Positions 34,461 to 47,362 of a DNA stretch of 64,000 nucleotides are shown here, in pieces (position 1 is the first letter of the stretch; the number at the start of each line of letters is the position of its first letter). The stretch is from Delphinapterus leucas (lineage: Eukaryota > Chordata > Mammalia > Artiodactyla > Monodontidae): assembly GCF_002288925.2 (NCBI RefSeq), contig NW_022098000.1, forward strand, positions 19,640,965-19,704,964, read 5' to 3'. The translations under genes and the position numbers were made by a program. Under the pieces are notes generated by a model. That model did not search any database and was not told the DNA's origin. It saw nothing but the letters and a program-made list of their open reading frames with translations.

Positions 34461-35110
34461 TATTGACTATACCTAAGTTAACTAAGGTATCTTTTATATA
34501 GCACAAGTTTTTCTCTATTTCAGGAGTGGAAAGTGAAGAATGCTTATTGCAAACAGGGTTTATTCGACAACAAATGACATATTTGATTTTTTTTTTTACT
34601 CCTTTTAAAATATCTAATTTTAATGCTCAAATCTACACTACACCATCTATAAAACACGGAAGCCCATCAAATGAGTTCTGGAGCACCTGTGCATTCATTC
34701 ACCGTTTAATTAAACAAAAACTTTGTGATTCTCTACCTTGAACCCAGCTCTGTGCCAGGAACATATTTCTTAATATAGAGACCACTACTTCCAGCCAAAA
34801 AGACAATTAGCAATGGAGCTATGGGAGTAATTTTCTCAAAGAGTAGATAAATATTAGGAATCTTAAATCAAAGCCCATTAATTTATGGGCTTTTGTTTAT
34901 ATAATTTATGCATAATATCTCATCACTTTTAAACCCAAGAATGTAAATTAGTATGCATTTCTTCTGGTCTGTTTTTTAGGTCCTTACTCAGATGACATTT
35001 CCACTTGACGTTTTGCCTAAAAAAGCATTCCCTGTAGAACTGAGTTTCTACGTAAACCTGAGTTGAAAGGATACCAACGAGAGGGAAATAAGGCAAAGGA
35101 GGTGAAATTA
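34461..35110. other. Unassigned non-coding DNA
   Basis: No gene or repeat recognised. Confidence 0.4.
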
Positions 35111-35125
35111 AAAGATCCGAGGAGG

Positions 35126-35340
35126 GGGCTTCCCTGGTGGCACAGTGGTTGAGAGTCCGCCTGCCGATGCAAGGAACACGGGTTCGTACCCTGGTCCAGG
35201 AGGATCCCACATGCCGCGGAGTGGCTGGGCCCATGAGCCATGGCCGCTGAGCCTGCGCGTCCAGAGCCTGTGCTCCGCAATGGGAGAGGCCACAAGGCCA
35301 CAACAGTGAGAGGTCCGCGTGCCGCAAAAAAAAAAAAAAA
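35126..35340 (+). mobile_element. Young CHR SINE
   Basis: Full head, A box (TGGCACAGTGGTTGAGA), B box (GGGTTCGTACCCTGG), GC-rich body and A17 tail. Perfect 15-nt duplications AAAGATCCGAGGAGG flank it (35111-35125 and 35341-35355). An extra GGCCACAA unit duplicates part of the 3' body near 35288-35304. Confidence 0.97.
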
Positions 35341-35355
35341 AAAGATCCGAGGAGG

Positions 35356-35779
35356 TAGGCTACAGGTACTCAGGCTGTGGGCAAAGCATGTCAGGATGGC
35401 CATCTGGCTGAAGCCAGGGTAGAATCAAGCACCATCCAAAATAATGAGCCTTGAGAAGAGCCATAATTCATCCAACCAGAGTCCACCCAAAAGCACCAAC
35501 CCAAAAGGCAGAAAGCTGGAAGACAGCTACAAAACGAAACCAAAGCAAGGGTTACCTGAACAAGGGAATGGGACCTGAAGGGAAGGGTGCGGGCAGACCT
35601 CATATGGACTCCCTGAGACTTTGGTGTGAAGCTCTCACTTCCTTCTGGTGGTGGCACTAGATTATTAAGAATGCTGAACTGGTAAAAATAAAGAAGACTG
35701 AGTCAGAAATAGAGGTAAATTCTAGGCAAAGGAGGCACAAAACTTGGATTTGAATATCATTTCCGATTTCACTAATTAT
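35356..35779. other. Unassigned non-coding DNA
   Basis: Nothing recognised. Short overlapping ORFs on both strands have no motif. Confidence 0.4.
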
Positions 35780-35965
35780 TATTTATGCTACTTTAGGCAA
35801 ATTGCCTAACTTCTCTTAGAGTCTTAGGTTTCCTTATCTGGAAAATGATGATAATCCACCTTATCTCACTGCCTGTGTAAGATTAAATAAAACAATGTAT
35901 GTAACTTGCAAAACACAGGGATTAGGATATGTAAGTATGCAGTAAATGGTTAGCTGGTGTTAATA
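35780..35965 (+). repeat. MIR relic
   Basis: GGCAAATTGCCTAACTTCTC, TTCCTTATCTGGAAAATGAT and GTAAGATTAAATAAAACAAT keep the MIR order. Confidence 0.75.
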
Positions 35966-38900
35966 TTAATTTGATACAAATAATAATACAGAAGAGCTTT
36001 TATTTCCTACAGACAATTGTGGCAAAGTAAGAAGAAAATAATTATTCTAAAGTCCATAGTCAGGTCAGAGCTAAGCACAGCCATGGATTTCGTTCCCTTG
36101 CATTTTCTTTTCTCTCCCAGAATTGTGAAAATATGTAATGATAGGGCCAGTGCAGTACGGAGACACACATGTGTGGAAAACCACAGTAGGAGTTCCCAGA
36201 AAGCACACTGTGCATTGTATCAGGAAGAGATGGAGACCTCCCTAAGGTCAAGATAACCAGAGTCTACAAGCCCACCATATTGTGTGTACGGGGGGAGGGG
36301 GGATGGTCATTTCCATGCAACTTCCACTGTATTTAAATGACTGATGTTGGACTCTTATACCTAAACCTAGCACATGAAGGAAAAAGGATTGAAAAACAGA
36401 CTAAAACCCTCTGTGCTCTATTTGATTCACTTCAGCAATACTTCATCTCTGGGCAGAAATTCCACTTTTCTTCATGGGCGTTACAGATTTGACGTGCCAG
36501 GTCTTCTCATTTTCTTTACCCATGTGTGTTTCAAAAGGTATGATAATCAGTCATGAATTAGAGTTATTAGACTTCCTTCTTCTAGCAAAGAGGTTTGCAT
36601 AGATGAAGTGCTCAATTTTGATTGAATGAATAAATAAAATGAATAAATGAATGGGAGAGTTTGTAGATGGCAGGATCCACCTCTTATTCTTTTTTATATC
36701 ATCCTTTGTATGGAGTCTGACATAAAAAAAATGTGAAAATACTAATCTGAATTGCATGATGATTGAATTCCATTGGTTTTACATTCTGGCACTTTAGCTT
36801 TTATTTGATTTCAAGATTCCTATAATGAGGTTTCATATTTTCACCACACAGGCTTGAGTTCCTCCCCCAAACATATTTGGATCTATTATGGTCCTTCCTA
36901 TTTTGGTGACAGACTCCAAGTATATCAGGGCAGTATAATTAGAAACTCCTCATTTTATAAACCATTACATAATTTTTAAACCAATCAGTGTTTCTAAATT
37001 TGAATGAACAGCTCTTCTGCAATCCTAAAAAGTGACTTTTTTTCCTTTAACTCTTTAAAACACACCACACACCCACTCACACACACACACACATACACAC
37101 ACACCATACTACCTGAACTATGGAGCAAGGAGTCATAACCTTAAATCAACATAGAGCCGTTAGAGTGCTGATGATATAGATGTGTTTTGCTGATATACTC
37201 TCTCATGGGGTATTTAAAAAAAAATAAATTGCAGCACATTTATAATTCAGCATTATTTTCTCAGATTATAATTGCTTGCCCCATATGTCAGAATGGGATT
37301 ACTAACCAAAAAGATTAAAGCAATCAAACCTTCTCTCATGGACACCATACAGAAGTCCCATTGGGAAGAAACCCAATTGAAAGATACAGCATTAGTCCGG
37401 GGCGGAGGGAGGGGAACCCTTCCCAAACTGTTTCGAGAAGTCAGTATGTGGAAAGAGAGAAAACTAACAAAGAAGAAGAGTATTTTGCAATCATGTCTAA
37501 ACATACGGCCATGGTTCTATATAGAGAAATGAGGGGTCTCTTATTTTGTAGTCAAAATTCCAAAGCCATTATGCTAAATAAAGCAAAGTTTGTTGGGGAG
37601 CAATAAAAGTAGAGGCACAAAGGCAGGGTTAATGTTTAAATAGCACCCAGATGCCCTTAAGAGTGAGTGTAAGGAGAGAGGCTGAGGGAAAGAGGCAGTG
37701 ACTACCTTCAAAGTAACACCACAGATGTGTGGACAAGGATTGGCAGCTGGTGTGTAGAATTTTTGTTCAAACTCTGAAGGTCTAGGAGGCTTCTTCAGGG
37801 CTTTCAATATCCACAGGTGGAATAGAACAAATCTCCAACCTTCCATAGCTTCAAGCTAGTTTCACATTTTCTGACCTTTCCCCTGGGAATTCTCATTCTA
37901 CTGTCTTTGCTTGTTCCTGACTTGGATTCTTTTCTTGCTCTGCCATTTCTCCTTGCCTCTTCAGTGCTGCACCCAAGTGGTTTTTCTCCCTATGATCCAG
38001 ACATTCTGTACCAGGTGGACCTCCTGCTGGAAACTGCCTCCCACCCAGCTCACCTCTCTACTCCTTTCTTTCCTATGAAGAACTGGATTGCTGGGCTAAA
38101 AGAATTAAATAATGGAGCAGAAAAGAACTTCTCATTGGAATGTTCACCATCCCACTGCTGAGACCCAATCTTTACTTTTTAGTTTTTTCATCTTATAGTC
38201 ACTTGTGGAAACCTCCTGTGTATAGATAGTTTCTTACTTTCCTTTGATGTGGGTCAGAACCCCAAATTAAACAGCCAACTATTCCAAATACTCCCTCTTC
38301 CAACCATGTCTACAGAACCAAAATCAGGTAACTGTGCAAATTACAATGAACAAAAGTAAAGACGTTAATGATTTATCCTTATTGGAAGTTATCCAGTCAA
38401 TACATAATCCTTTATTTCGCCTTAGTTTTACTGTCCTGATTTCTTCATCGCAGCAACACGAAAGGACTTTTCTTCCTGACCCTCAGCAGGAAGCCAGAAT
38501 ATCAACACTGCAGCTCACATTTGTAAACTAGACTTAATCAGCCAGATGGACCCACCTTGGACTTTGAATCTGGAGCCTAGTGACACATTAGGGGAAGCAC
38601 TGGAGAATCACCCTTGAGGCCATAGCAGCTATACCTAGGGTGCAAGGTGGTAGCCTCACCAGTCAGGTCCTCTCTTATGATTTTACTTGTGATTGTGTCT
38701 GCTAATTAGTTTCTCCTTTTTTTGTTGTTTATTATCTGAGCTTGGTTTTGCAGCCTTCTCGGCTAGTTTAGAAGCTACAGTATAGTCTTCAAATATACTC
38801 CTTTTTCTGTTTAAATCACCCAGAGCAAGTCTTAGGTGCTTGCAACTAAGTATGTTGATTGATACAGCATTTTTCTTCCATCTCACCAATAGATGTAGCA

Positions 38901-40146
38901 GCTCTTAAAACTTTCTCAGTGTGGTAGACACATTGAGAAATACAGTTCATTACTAGACTCCTAGAGTAATTGATTGCTTTTCTTTATTAATTGTTACCCA
39001 TTTAAATTCTTAGGAGTGTACTTATTTATTGTCTTTATCCAATAAATTTTTACCATATTCATTAATATCAGATTTTTATTTTCTTCTTACCTATTTTCAG
39101 GATATTATTTATAAGTGGATAATACTATGGTTATTGCCTTAATTCTGCAATTTGTTTTTAATGCATTGTATGAAGAGATACTCCACATTGCTTTTAAATT
39201 ATGAAATAAAAATTATCTCAACAACGTTCTTAGATTTATTTTTTTCTTTCTCCATGTCTTTGTAAGGCTAGGCAAGTTTTAGGTCTCAAAATATTTATCC
39301 ATGAGAATATTTATTGATGACACAATTCTAACATTCTGTATTTATCTCAACTCAGTGTGATCTTATACACAATGCATAAATGTTGGGAAAATAAGAAAAA
39401 ATGAGAGACTTGATAATATTTTATAGTAGTAAGAGACTGCATTTTGGAACTGAATACATCTTATTTATTATTTCAGCTGATAAAACACAAAGTCCTGATG
39501 ATAAAAAGTTGACTACACTAGAACTTGGTCAATGAAAGGATCTGGAAACACAAGGGAAACAAGAGCCTGAAAATGTACACTAAGTGCATAGAAGGATGAA
39601 AGTCTTACAAACCTGAGTTCCTTGTCTGGAAGCTGGAGAGACTTATCCAAAGCTTCTCATATGAAATAAGTGGGCAAATTTCACTCTACTGATATGTGAA
39701 GTTTTAAGTTATTACCCAACAATGAAATTATCAAAGATTAAGAAAACATGAAGTCCAATATTAATATACATAAGCCACTGGTTATGAGATTATGGGGCCC
39801 AATATGAATAACATAAAAGAATGTTGGTCCAGTTAAAATTCTGGAAACATCCAGCTTGGGTGGGGACTGTTCCCCAGAGTAAGTGCAGACATAGGTGATA
39901 GGTATGCCAGTAGACTACAACAGACACTGCCAGGAAGTTGGAAGTAGTTCAGGTAACTTTTCACACTGTTGATAAATTTTATCTTATGAGTCACTATGAC
40001 TTCATCACATTGGGTCTTCAGAATCCTTCTATTCGGAAAGGTCTCGTATGTGAAGAAGCAGCTCGGTAAACTTCTACCCAACTACCTGTGACCAATCACT
40101 GTAACTCTTTGGTTTGAAAATGTAATCTTCAATGTCAATGATTTAC
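35966..40146. other. Unassigned non-coding DNA, about 4.2 kb
   Basis: No gene, exon or named repeat is recognised apart from a (CA)n run. The stretch is moderately AT-rich with many short ORFs on both strands, none with a recognisable domain. An imperfect inverted repeat, TTTCTCAGTGTGGTAGACAC then ATTGAGAAA, lies at 38911-38940. Confidence 0.35.
37061..37105. repeat. Imperfect (CA)n microsatellite
   Basis: CA units interrupted by CCACAC, ACCCACTC and ACATAC. Confidence 0.9.
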
Positions 40147-40159
40147 TTTCCTCTCTCTT

Positions 40160-40367
40160 CTTTTTTTTTTTTTTGCGGTACGTGGGCCTCTCACTGTTGT
40201 GGCCTCTCCCGTTGTGGAGTACAGGCTCTGGATGCGCAGGCTCAGCGGCCATGGCTCACGGGCCCAGCCGCTCCGCGGCATGTGGGGTCCTCCTAGACCG
40301 GGGCACGAACCCGTGTCCCCTGCATCGGCAGGCGGACTCTCAACCACTGCACCACCAGGGAAGCCCT
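40160..40367 (-). mobile_element. Young CHR SINE, inverted
   Basis: Poly-T at left, body in reverse complement and head at right. Flanking duplications TTTCCTCTCTCTT (40147-40159) and TTTCCTATCTCTT (40370-40382) differ at one position. ORFs in this copy are SINE shadow frames. Confidence 0.95.
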
Positions 40368-40382
40368 ATTTTCCTATCTCTT

Positions 40383-41599
40383 GAAATGTAAACAAAGGGC
40401 ACCAAAAAGTGAACTCTAACCAACACAGAAAATTTGTAGCATATAACTGGGGATGATGTTTCACAGCTTAAGAATATGCTACATGGGAAAGTATTTCCTC
40501 TCTAGTTGTATTTCATGATATGCTGGGATAGGAGTTTAAAAAATTTTTTTGTTTTTTTTACAAATGAAGAAACTGCGCGTGATTTAGTATGACAGATTGT
40601 ATTCAAAAACTAAGATGACTCTGATGGTGATAACAGTGACCTAAGCAGAAGGACACACTAAAGCAAAGAATTACCTCTGAAATAATGTAAAGATAAACTA
40701 TTTTCTTAATTTGGTGGGTAAAAGATAAAGAATATACATTGAATTATAATTCTAAGTTGTTGATGGAAATAATGGTTTTTACATAAAAATTCAATACTAA
40801 GAAATAAGTTAAACCACGTGATGAATGATGACTGTCTCAAGAAACAAATAGTATTTCCAAAGGCAATTCAAGAATCTGCCTAAATAATAAAATTACAAAT
40901 ATACTCAAGAGAAAAATAATAAGCAAGCAAGAAAACTTTTCACAACTTTTAATCAGAGCAGGATGAAAGTTGGCAGCTTCATCTGGGATACCTCAGAAGA
41001 GGAGGTCAGTGCCCTAGGTGAACTCAGTCCCTGACTGACAGCTCAGAGTGTATTTTACTTAATTAAACCCATGGATGGAAGTCCTGTATGGGGCTATGTG
41101 AGGGATATGGAGAAGAGAAATAGAAGTACACAAATGCCTTTCCTCACTGTGCTTGTGTGAAAGGCTGCTGCAGACTCATTGCATGCACGGCATCCCCACT
41201 TCCACACCCCCAGGCACATACTCCTACTGGGGGCCAGATCTGGAGAGAATCTGGCAGAAGGCATTGCTTGAGTCTGTTTCTGTTACCCTGATAATTTGCT
41301 TTTTTTTGCAATACTTGTAAAGCGTCAGTTTTCGTTTTGGAAGCACACAGCCCACCCACTGAGGCAAAGTGTTCTTTTCCTGGCTCAGCATATGCCTGAT
41401 TCTTGGAGAGGATGTGAGAAGAGGTGAAAAGGGCTCCGCGTGTGGGAAAATAATTATTTAATGCCGAAAGACAAACTGTAGGTTTCTCAATACTAAAAGT
41501 TAAAACCTATGTCTACAAGACACCCAAAGATGGATGCTAAATATGGTTATTTCACTTTTCCATTCATTCTGTCCATTTGGTTATTTACACACGCATACA
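40383..41599. other. Unassigned non-coding DNA
   Basis: No gene or named repeat recognised. The segment 41140-41360 is richer in G+C than its surroundings. Confidence 0.4.
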
Positions 41600-41725
41600 A
41601 TTAATTTTACCGTCTATGTACTAAACTCCAAGCATGCATTGATCTTTGGCGTTTAAGTGGTAAAGAGAGACGAAGCTCTTGCTCTCACACATCTTATATT
41701 TGTGGAAGGCCCACGACTGAAAAAT
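41600..41725 (-). repeat. Possible L2 relic, antisense
   Basis: TCTATGTACTAAACTCCAAG, GTAAAGAGAGACGAAGCTCT and TGCTCTCACACATCTTATAT fit an antisense L2 3' end. Confidence 0.45.
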
Positions 41726-42189
41726 TGTGTTTCGTGTAAGTCTTAGGTTAGAACCTTAGGTCCTGTGTATAGACAAACTTTGGAACCCCGTCATTTGGAT
41801 ACATCTGATGTGAGAGTTAGAGAGTCAGTTTTTGATTAAGTTGTGGATGATGAGGCCCGCCCTGGGTTGTCAGAATAAAAAGACAGTCCTCCTCTGACCT
41901 GTGAAACTTACCCTACAGGCTGCAGGAGGGGTAAAAAAGGCACTGAGTAGCCATGCCCGTGTTACCATCTGATTTATCCTTTGCCCTATATTGTTAGGTT
42001 GAATCCACTACCCATGATTCCTAAACACACAGGGTTGCTAAGGCTGTCGTTCCAAACCTCACATTCCTGCTGAGTCACCTGTACTGGAGTGCTTGGATGC
42101 TGACAGTTTCTAATGGAGAAGATGTCTGGAGAACAAGCAGACAAATGAAATGGGAAGATGAACACAGACCCTTAACAGTGTTAGAAGAA

Positions 42190-42570
42190 CACAAATAGGT
42201 TAATGGTAGGGAGAGCAAAGATAGGGAATTGGTTTAGGTGGAGTAAACAGAATGGTCTCTCAGCAAAGGTGACACTGAAACTACCAAGTATGACAGTAAA
42301 CCTGACTTGAGGATAGCTAGTGAGAAGATTATTCCATTTAGAGGAAAGAGCTACTGAAAAGTACCTAAAACAGTGAAGAGTTCATTGGTCCTAGGAATCA
42401 AGAGTAGGCTAGTGTAGCAGGGAGTAGAAAACTAAAAGAAGGTAGTGTAAGAAGATGCTTAAACATTAGGCAAGGACGAGATCAGGCAAAGCCTTATGAT
42501 AACACAAATCTATGATCCTGTAAGTTAATCCGCCAGGTTCTTGTTTATAGCTATTCAGATGGAGAACCAT
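42190..42570 (-). repeat. L2 (CR1-like) LINE relic, antisense
   Basis: The order GGTCTCTCAGCAAAGGTGAC, ATTATTCCATTTAGAGGAAA, CAGTGAAGAGTTCATTGG and GACGAGATCAGGCAAAGCCT follows the reverse complement of the L2 3' coding part. Confidence 0.6.
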
Positions 42571-44716
42571 TACTGAAGTTCTAGAGGATAAAATGAAGAA
42601 AGCCAAACAATGCAAATTAGACTTCGCAAAGATTAAGATGTGTACTAAATATGTAAATGGAAGCCAGGCCTCTGCTAATTACTCTCCTGAGAATTGCCCT
42701 CATTATGACACAGATGTGAGAAAGGTTAGTGAATCCTATGAGGCTTTTTATTAAGAAAAAAACAAAACAAAACAGTTTCACATTAAAGATTCAACAGTTC
42801 AATTATAAATGAGTATAATTAATGTTGGTTTCCTATCAAATTTATTAATTTTTTATGGAACATGATAGAAACTTAGATAAAATTAAAGTAATTGTGCTTC
42901 CAACATGAGTGGTTGTGTATAACAGTATACTATATTTGGCTTCTGGACATTTTTCACTCTTCATGGAATCATCCTTAAAATGCAGTCCACAGATACAAGA
43001 TGGTATTCCCTCTGAAAACCAGCTATCACACTTGAACATTTTTCTGACTGATAGACTATTACAACAAAAAGAAGACTGGAGTGAAATACAGGAGTCAGCA
43101 TTTGTCAGAACATAAACAATTAAAATGTGCCTATCAGCGAAAGGTTGTCACGGAAAAGCTTGTGAGACCGTGGAGGTAGTTTAAGAGCAAAATTGTGGTG
43201 CCAACACTCGGGGCCTGAATTAAAGTGAAAAGGAAGATTCTCAGCTAGTAAGAACGAGGATATGGTTTACTTTGGGCTCTCCATTGGAAAACAGGCGGAT
43301 AAGCATACTTTAAGTATATCTGTGAATCTTTCTATGATTCTGTGAGAAGAGCCCTGGTTTTATAGGCTCTCAGATAACTCTTACATGGTTGGTTCATTAA
43401 ATTCTTATTTGTGGATTAACCACCTTCTAGATGATCTGTAACCAATCCTTCAGCAGCCACATGCTCTTCTAGCTCACTCTCCTTGCAATCCTTCGGCTGA
43501 GGGTCAGGGAATGAAGATTAATTTGAATATCTGCCTTAAGCAAACAATTCAGAAGGCATATCTCCTATTAAAATACTAAGTATCCCTAAACCAGTTATGA
43601 AATATGATTTCTGGATTACCTCAGGCCAAAACTTGTTACAGATTTTGACTTACTATAGGATCTTCTCATCTAAAAGGAACTTCTCAAAAGGAGTTTTATG
43701 GGGTTTTTTTCATTTTATGGGATCACCGTATCTTTGAAATGCAACCGAAGCATTTATGATTAAAACATGTGTAGTTTTATTTGCATCTCTTCATCAGTAC
43801 TCAATAATACATTTTTACTAATTTTTTTCTAGCTCTAAGTTCCAAATTATTTTGTTTTGCTTTGTTTTTTCAGGGCTTATATGCACTAAAGCAGACAAAA
43901 CTGACTGAAGATTTGTTGGGTACTATCGCCCATAGACTGAAGTATCAGTAGTTGGACCCAGAAAAAAAAAAAATCCCATTGGTTACAAGTAGATCATATT
44001 AAGGGCAAAAATCAAAAGATAAAAGTCTCTCAAAATTCCAAATAAAATTATATTTTCCAAACTGAAAGTCTATTAGATCCAGGTCAACTTATAAAGTTAT
44101 CTCTCAGCCACATAAGAACTATCTAATATTATATTTGCTGTTATGGTCCCAAAGTGAGATTCTCCTCTTCTGAGCCACTCTAATTATTTTGAAAGAAAAG
44201 TTTTCAAATAGTTTCAGTGGGAAAAGGTAAAGCAAATGCCTGCTGACGATGCTTTATTGAGTAACTTGGTATTTTAAAAAGAAATAACCTAGTTGTCTTT
44301 CACTTTAAATATTCAGTTTTTGTTTAGATTTTGGCTTAAATTTAACATTCATTGAAGGCAGTGTAATTGTCCCAGGAAAACAAAATCTTTAAGACTATTT
44401 AGTCGCTCAGTTTAAACTATAATAGTTTCATTTAATGAAAGAAATGGCTTGTTCTTAGGGAGGCTGTTGGCAAAGGATCAACATTACTAAAGAGGTATAG
44501 ACACTCATTGGGCATGTAGACTACTCACATAACATGTTTTCTTTTTAAAAAAGAATGTTCTTTAAAATGTGAACTGAAAGAGGAGAATTGTAAAGCAAAT
44601 AAAAGCCTCAAATGTAGAACCCTCAAGTTTCTTTTTTAGTCAAGAACGCAATATTATGCAATATAAGAAGGGGAGAATGGTGGAGGGGGGCAAGAGATCT
44701 TATAAAGATTAAGAGG
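42571..44716. other. Unassigned non-coding DNA
   Basis: No gene or named repeat recognised. Homopolymer runs such as A12 at 43962-43973 occur. Confidence 0.4.
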
Positions 44717-44928
44717 GGGCTTCCCTGGTGGCGCAGTGGTTGAGAGTCTGTCTGCCGATGCAGGGGACGCGGGTTCGTGCCCCGGTCCGGGAAGATCCCA
44801 CATGCCGCGGAGCGGCTGGGCCCGTGAGCCATGGCCGCTTAGCCTGTGCGTCCGGAGCCTGTGCTCCGCAACGGGAGAGGCCACAACAGTCAGAGGACCG
44901 CATACCGGAAATAAAAAAAAAAAAAAAA
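44717..44928 (+). mobile_element. Young CHR SINE
   Basis: Full-length head, A and B boxes, body GATCCCACATGCCGCGGAGC and an A-rich tail. Few differences from the copies at 53.5 and 12.1 kb. The flanking duplication is not clear. Confidence 0.95.
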
Positions 44929-46754
44929 TAGTGCAGTAGTGGTTAACAGGTCAAGCTCTAAAATCTGAGAAAAATGTATGAGTCAATTCTGACTTAATTA
45001 TTGACTAGCTTTATAAAACTGCATAAGATGCTTGACCTTACAAAGCCAGTTCTCTCCTTAGAAAATGTATAAAATAATAGAAGCTATCTTACACAAAGAT
45101 GGTGAAGCTCCAACTAGGGAAGGCACATTCCTTAGCAATATATCCCACTCATATAAGTGCTCAACGAATAGTCATCCTTCAAAACAAACAAATGAACAAA
45201 CAAGTATTAGTCAACAAGAAAACCATGTCTAACCTGTGCTTTCTGGGTTGTTCGTGTGAGTCTAAAATTTTCACATCCAAAGAGAGTTATCTTTTTTAAG
45301 TCTTAAGTAACACATAAAAGGTTAATGTTCATACACATGTGGCAATTAGTAATTGGTACACAATTGATATATAATGATAGTTGGATGTCTTCTACAAAAC
45401 CAAATGCCTTATTTATTAATGTTTGAGGGAAGATAATGTTACCAAAAATCAAAGAATAAAGTCAATCCACTTGATTAATTATGGCTTTATTTTCATACTA
45501 ACTTATGATGTGATGTATTGCCTTGTACATCTTGTACAAGACCTTCTAAATTGTTTTACAAGACCTTCAAGTTTCTCACGCATAGCCACTGAGTGAAACG
45601 CATCACCTACATATCACATGGCCAAGCATAAAGTTACGGAGGCAGGGACCTCTATAATTCCCATACATGTCACATGATAATGGGCACGGATCTATCATTA
45701 TTTTTTTATCAAAGGAAAGAGTAATGGAACAGTGTCTAAATATGGTTCATAGAAATTTAGATTCAAAGTTTCACCACCTATAGACATAATCTGAGTGAAA
45801 TACAAATCAAGTGCATATTTGCTTAAGAAGGCAGGGAAATTTTTTGAAAACATTTTTTGAGTAAAGGTAAATAGCAAGAACTTAATCTCTCTGTCTGTGC
45901 TACTCGAAAGTGTATTTGATGGAAGTATAAACCTGTAAATCTCCATGAAGCAAATGAAGAGGCTATGAACACACACGAGGATGAAGCCACAGGGCATGAC
46001 CAATTCATTTGGTCTTTCTGATAAGATCTTTCCTTTATAAATAAAGGGAAATGGTTTTAGAAAAGAAGAGGAAAACCAATCAAACATAAAGCCATATTCA
46101 AACCCAGTCAAAGAGGCTAATCTCCCAAGAAGGACAGTGGATTGATACGTTGGGAAGATGAATCAGACAATATCCAAAGCTGAGAACCAATTCTGAGATT
46201 TGACAATCAGTGCATCAGCCTATCTCCTTGGAACATCATGATCTAAAGGCAAATCGAGAGCAGCCAATCACACTATGATCTTGCTAAAATGATGAATAAT
46301 GAGTGAAGACCAGCCAATTGAAAACTTCTACAATATTGCTTTGGGCAATAAACTGTAGGGAGTCCAAGAAAGCAATCATGAGATTGGAAATGCAGGAAAT
46401 ATGGCCAGTCTCTGCCAGCTAGCATGTCTAATGTAGAAGAGGTATCTGACCTAAAGGACTGTGTTACAACCTATAGGCCACTTTGGTGACTGGGAGACAT
46501 GTAAGAGATAACCAAAAAGGAGCAAATTCCAGATTTTCTTGTATAGGGGAAACTTCTTATAATCTTTCCTTGGAAAGTCTCACCAGCCTAACAACAGGAA
46601 GGTCAAACTAGAGATGACCGAGGGTCTCGAGCCCCTAACTTCCAGCAACTAGTGATGAGGGAAAGCAGTCATCATTCCATTTCATGGCTGCTGATAAAAA
46701 ACAGGGGAACATGGAAGCTTCATCAGGCAGCACTTTTCCTTTTTTAAGTCAGGT
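44929..46754. other. Unassigned non-coding DNA
   Basis: A 137-codon minus-strand ORF (45698-46111) has no recognisable domain, is biased to Phe, Ser and Leu, and lies in AT-rich DNA. I regard it as chance. The 46120-46640 part is not recognised as a known repeat. Confidence 0.35.
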
Positions 46755-46918
46755 AGGTCAGTAGGTATAGAGATAGATGGATGATAGTTGGATAAATTAG
46801 ATAGATACATAGATACGTAGATAGATACGTAGATAGATAGATAATGGATGGATGAAGATAGATGGATTGATATAGATAGATAGATAAATAGATAGATAGA
46901 TAGACAGATGATAGAGAG
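46755..46918. repeat. Imperfect (GATA/GGAT)n array
   Basis: About 160 bp of GATA units interrupted by GGAT, GACA and ACGTA variants. Confidence 0.95.
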
Positions 46919-46953
46919 AGCTCTGCACATCCTTTACTTTTTCATTCTAACTC

Positions 46954-47164
46954 AATAATTTTCAACCAGGAACAATTTTGCCCCCCACCCCATCCCACCC
47001 CAGGGAATGTTTGGCAATACCTGGAGACATTTTGATTCTCACAGCTGAAGAGATGTCACTAGTTGCTGGTGGGTAGAAGCCAAGGATGCTGCTAAACATC
47101 TCACAGTGAACAATATAGTCCCCCCCAACAATCAGTGGGCTCGAAATGTAAATAGGCCTGAGAA
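46954..47164 (+). mobile_element. MER20-like hAT-Charlie DNA transposon
   Basis: TTTTCAACCAGGAACAATTT, GGAATGTTTGGCAATACCTG, GGAGACATTTTGATTCTCAC, GGTGGGTAGAAGCCAAGGAT and GCTGCTAAACATCTCACAGT follow the MER20 consensus order over about 210 bp, close to full length. The orientation follows my recollection of the consensus. Confidence 0.8.
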
Positions 47165-47338
47165 CAGGAAAGAAAATGTAATGTCTACTCAGTGTGGGTT
47201 AACCTGGAAAAAAAAGGAGTGAACGTGAAGAGATTCAAAGTAAAATACTACTTAATTTGGGGGGATACAGAAGGGAGAAAGCACAGAGTGAAACAGTATT
47301 GTGACAGCTCTTTCAGAGTGAAAATGATATTCATTCAT

Positions 47339-47362
47339 TCTCTCTCTCTCTCTCTCTCTCTC
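47339..47362. repeat. (TC)n microsatellite
   Basis: About twelve TC units followed by a C-rich tract. Confidence 0.95.

Noticed and set aside
45698..46111. 137-codon minus-strand ORF
   Set aside because: Phe, Ser and Leu-rich, no motif, and overlapped by other chance ORFs. No evidence of conservation can be read from the sequence.
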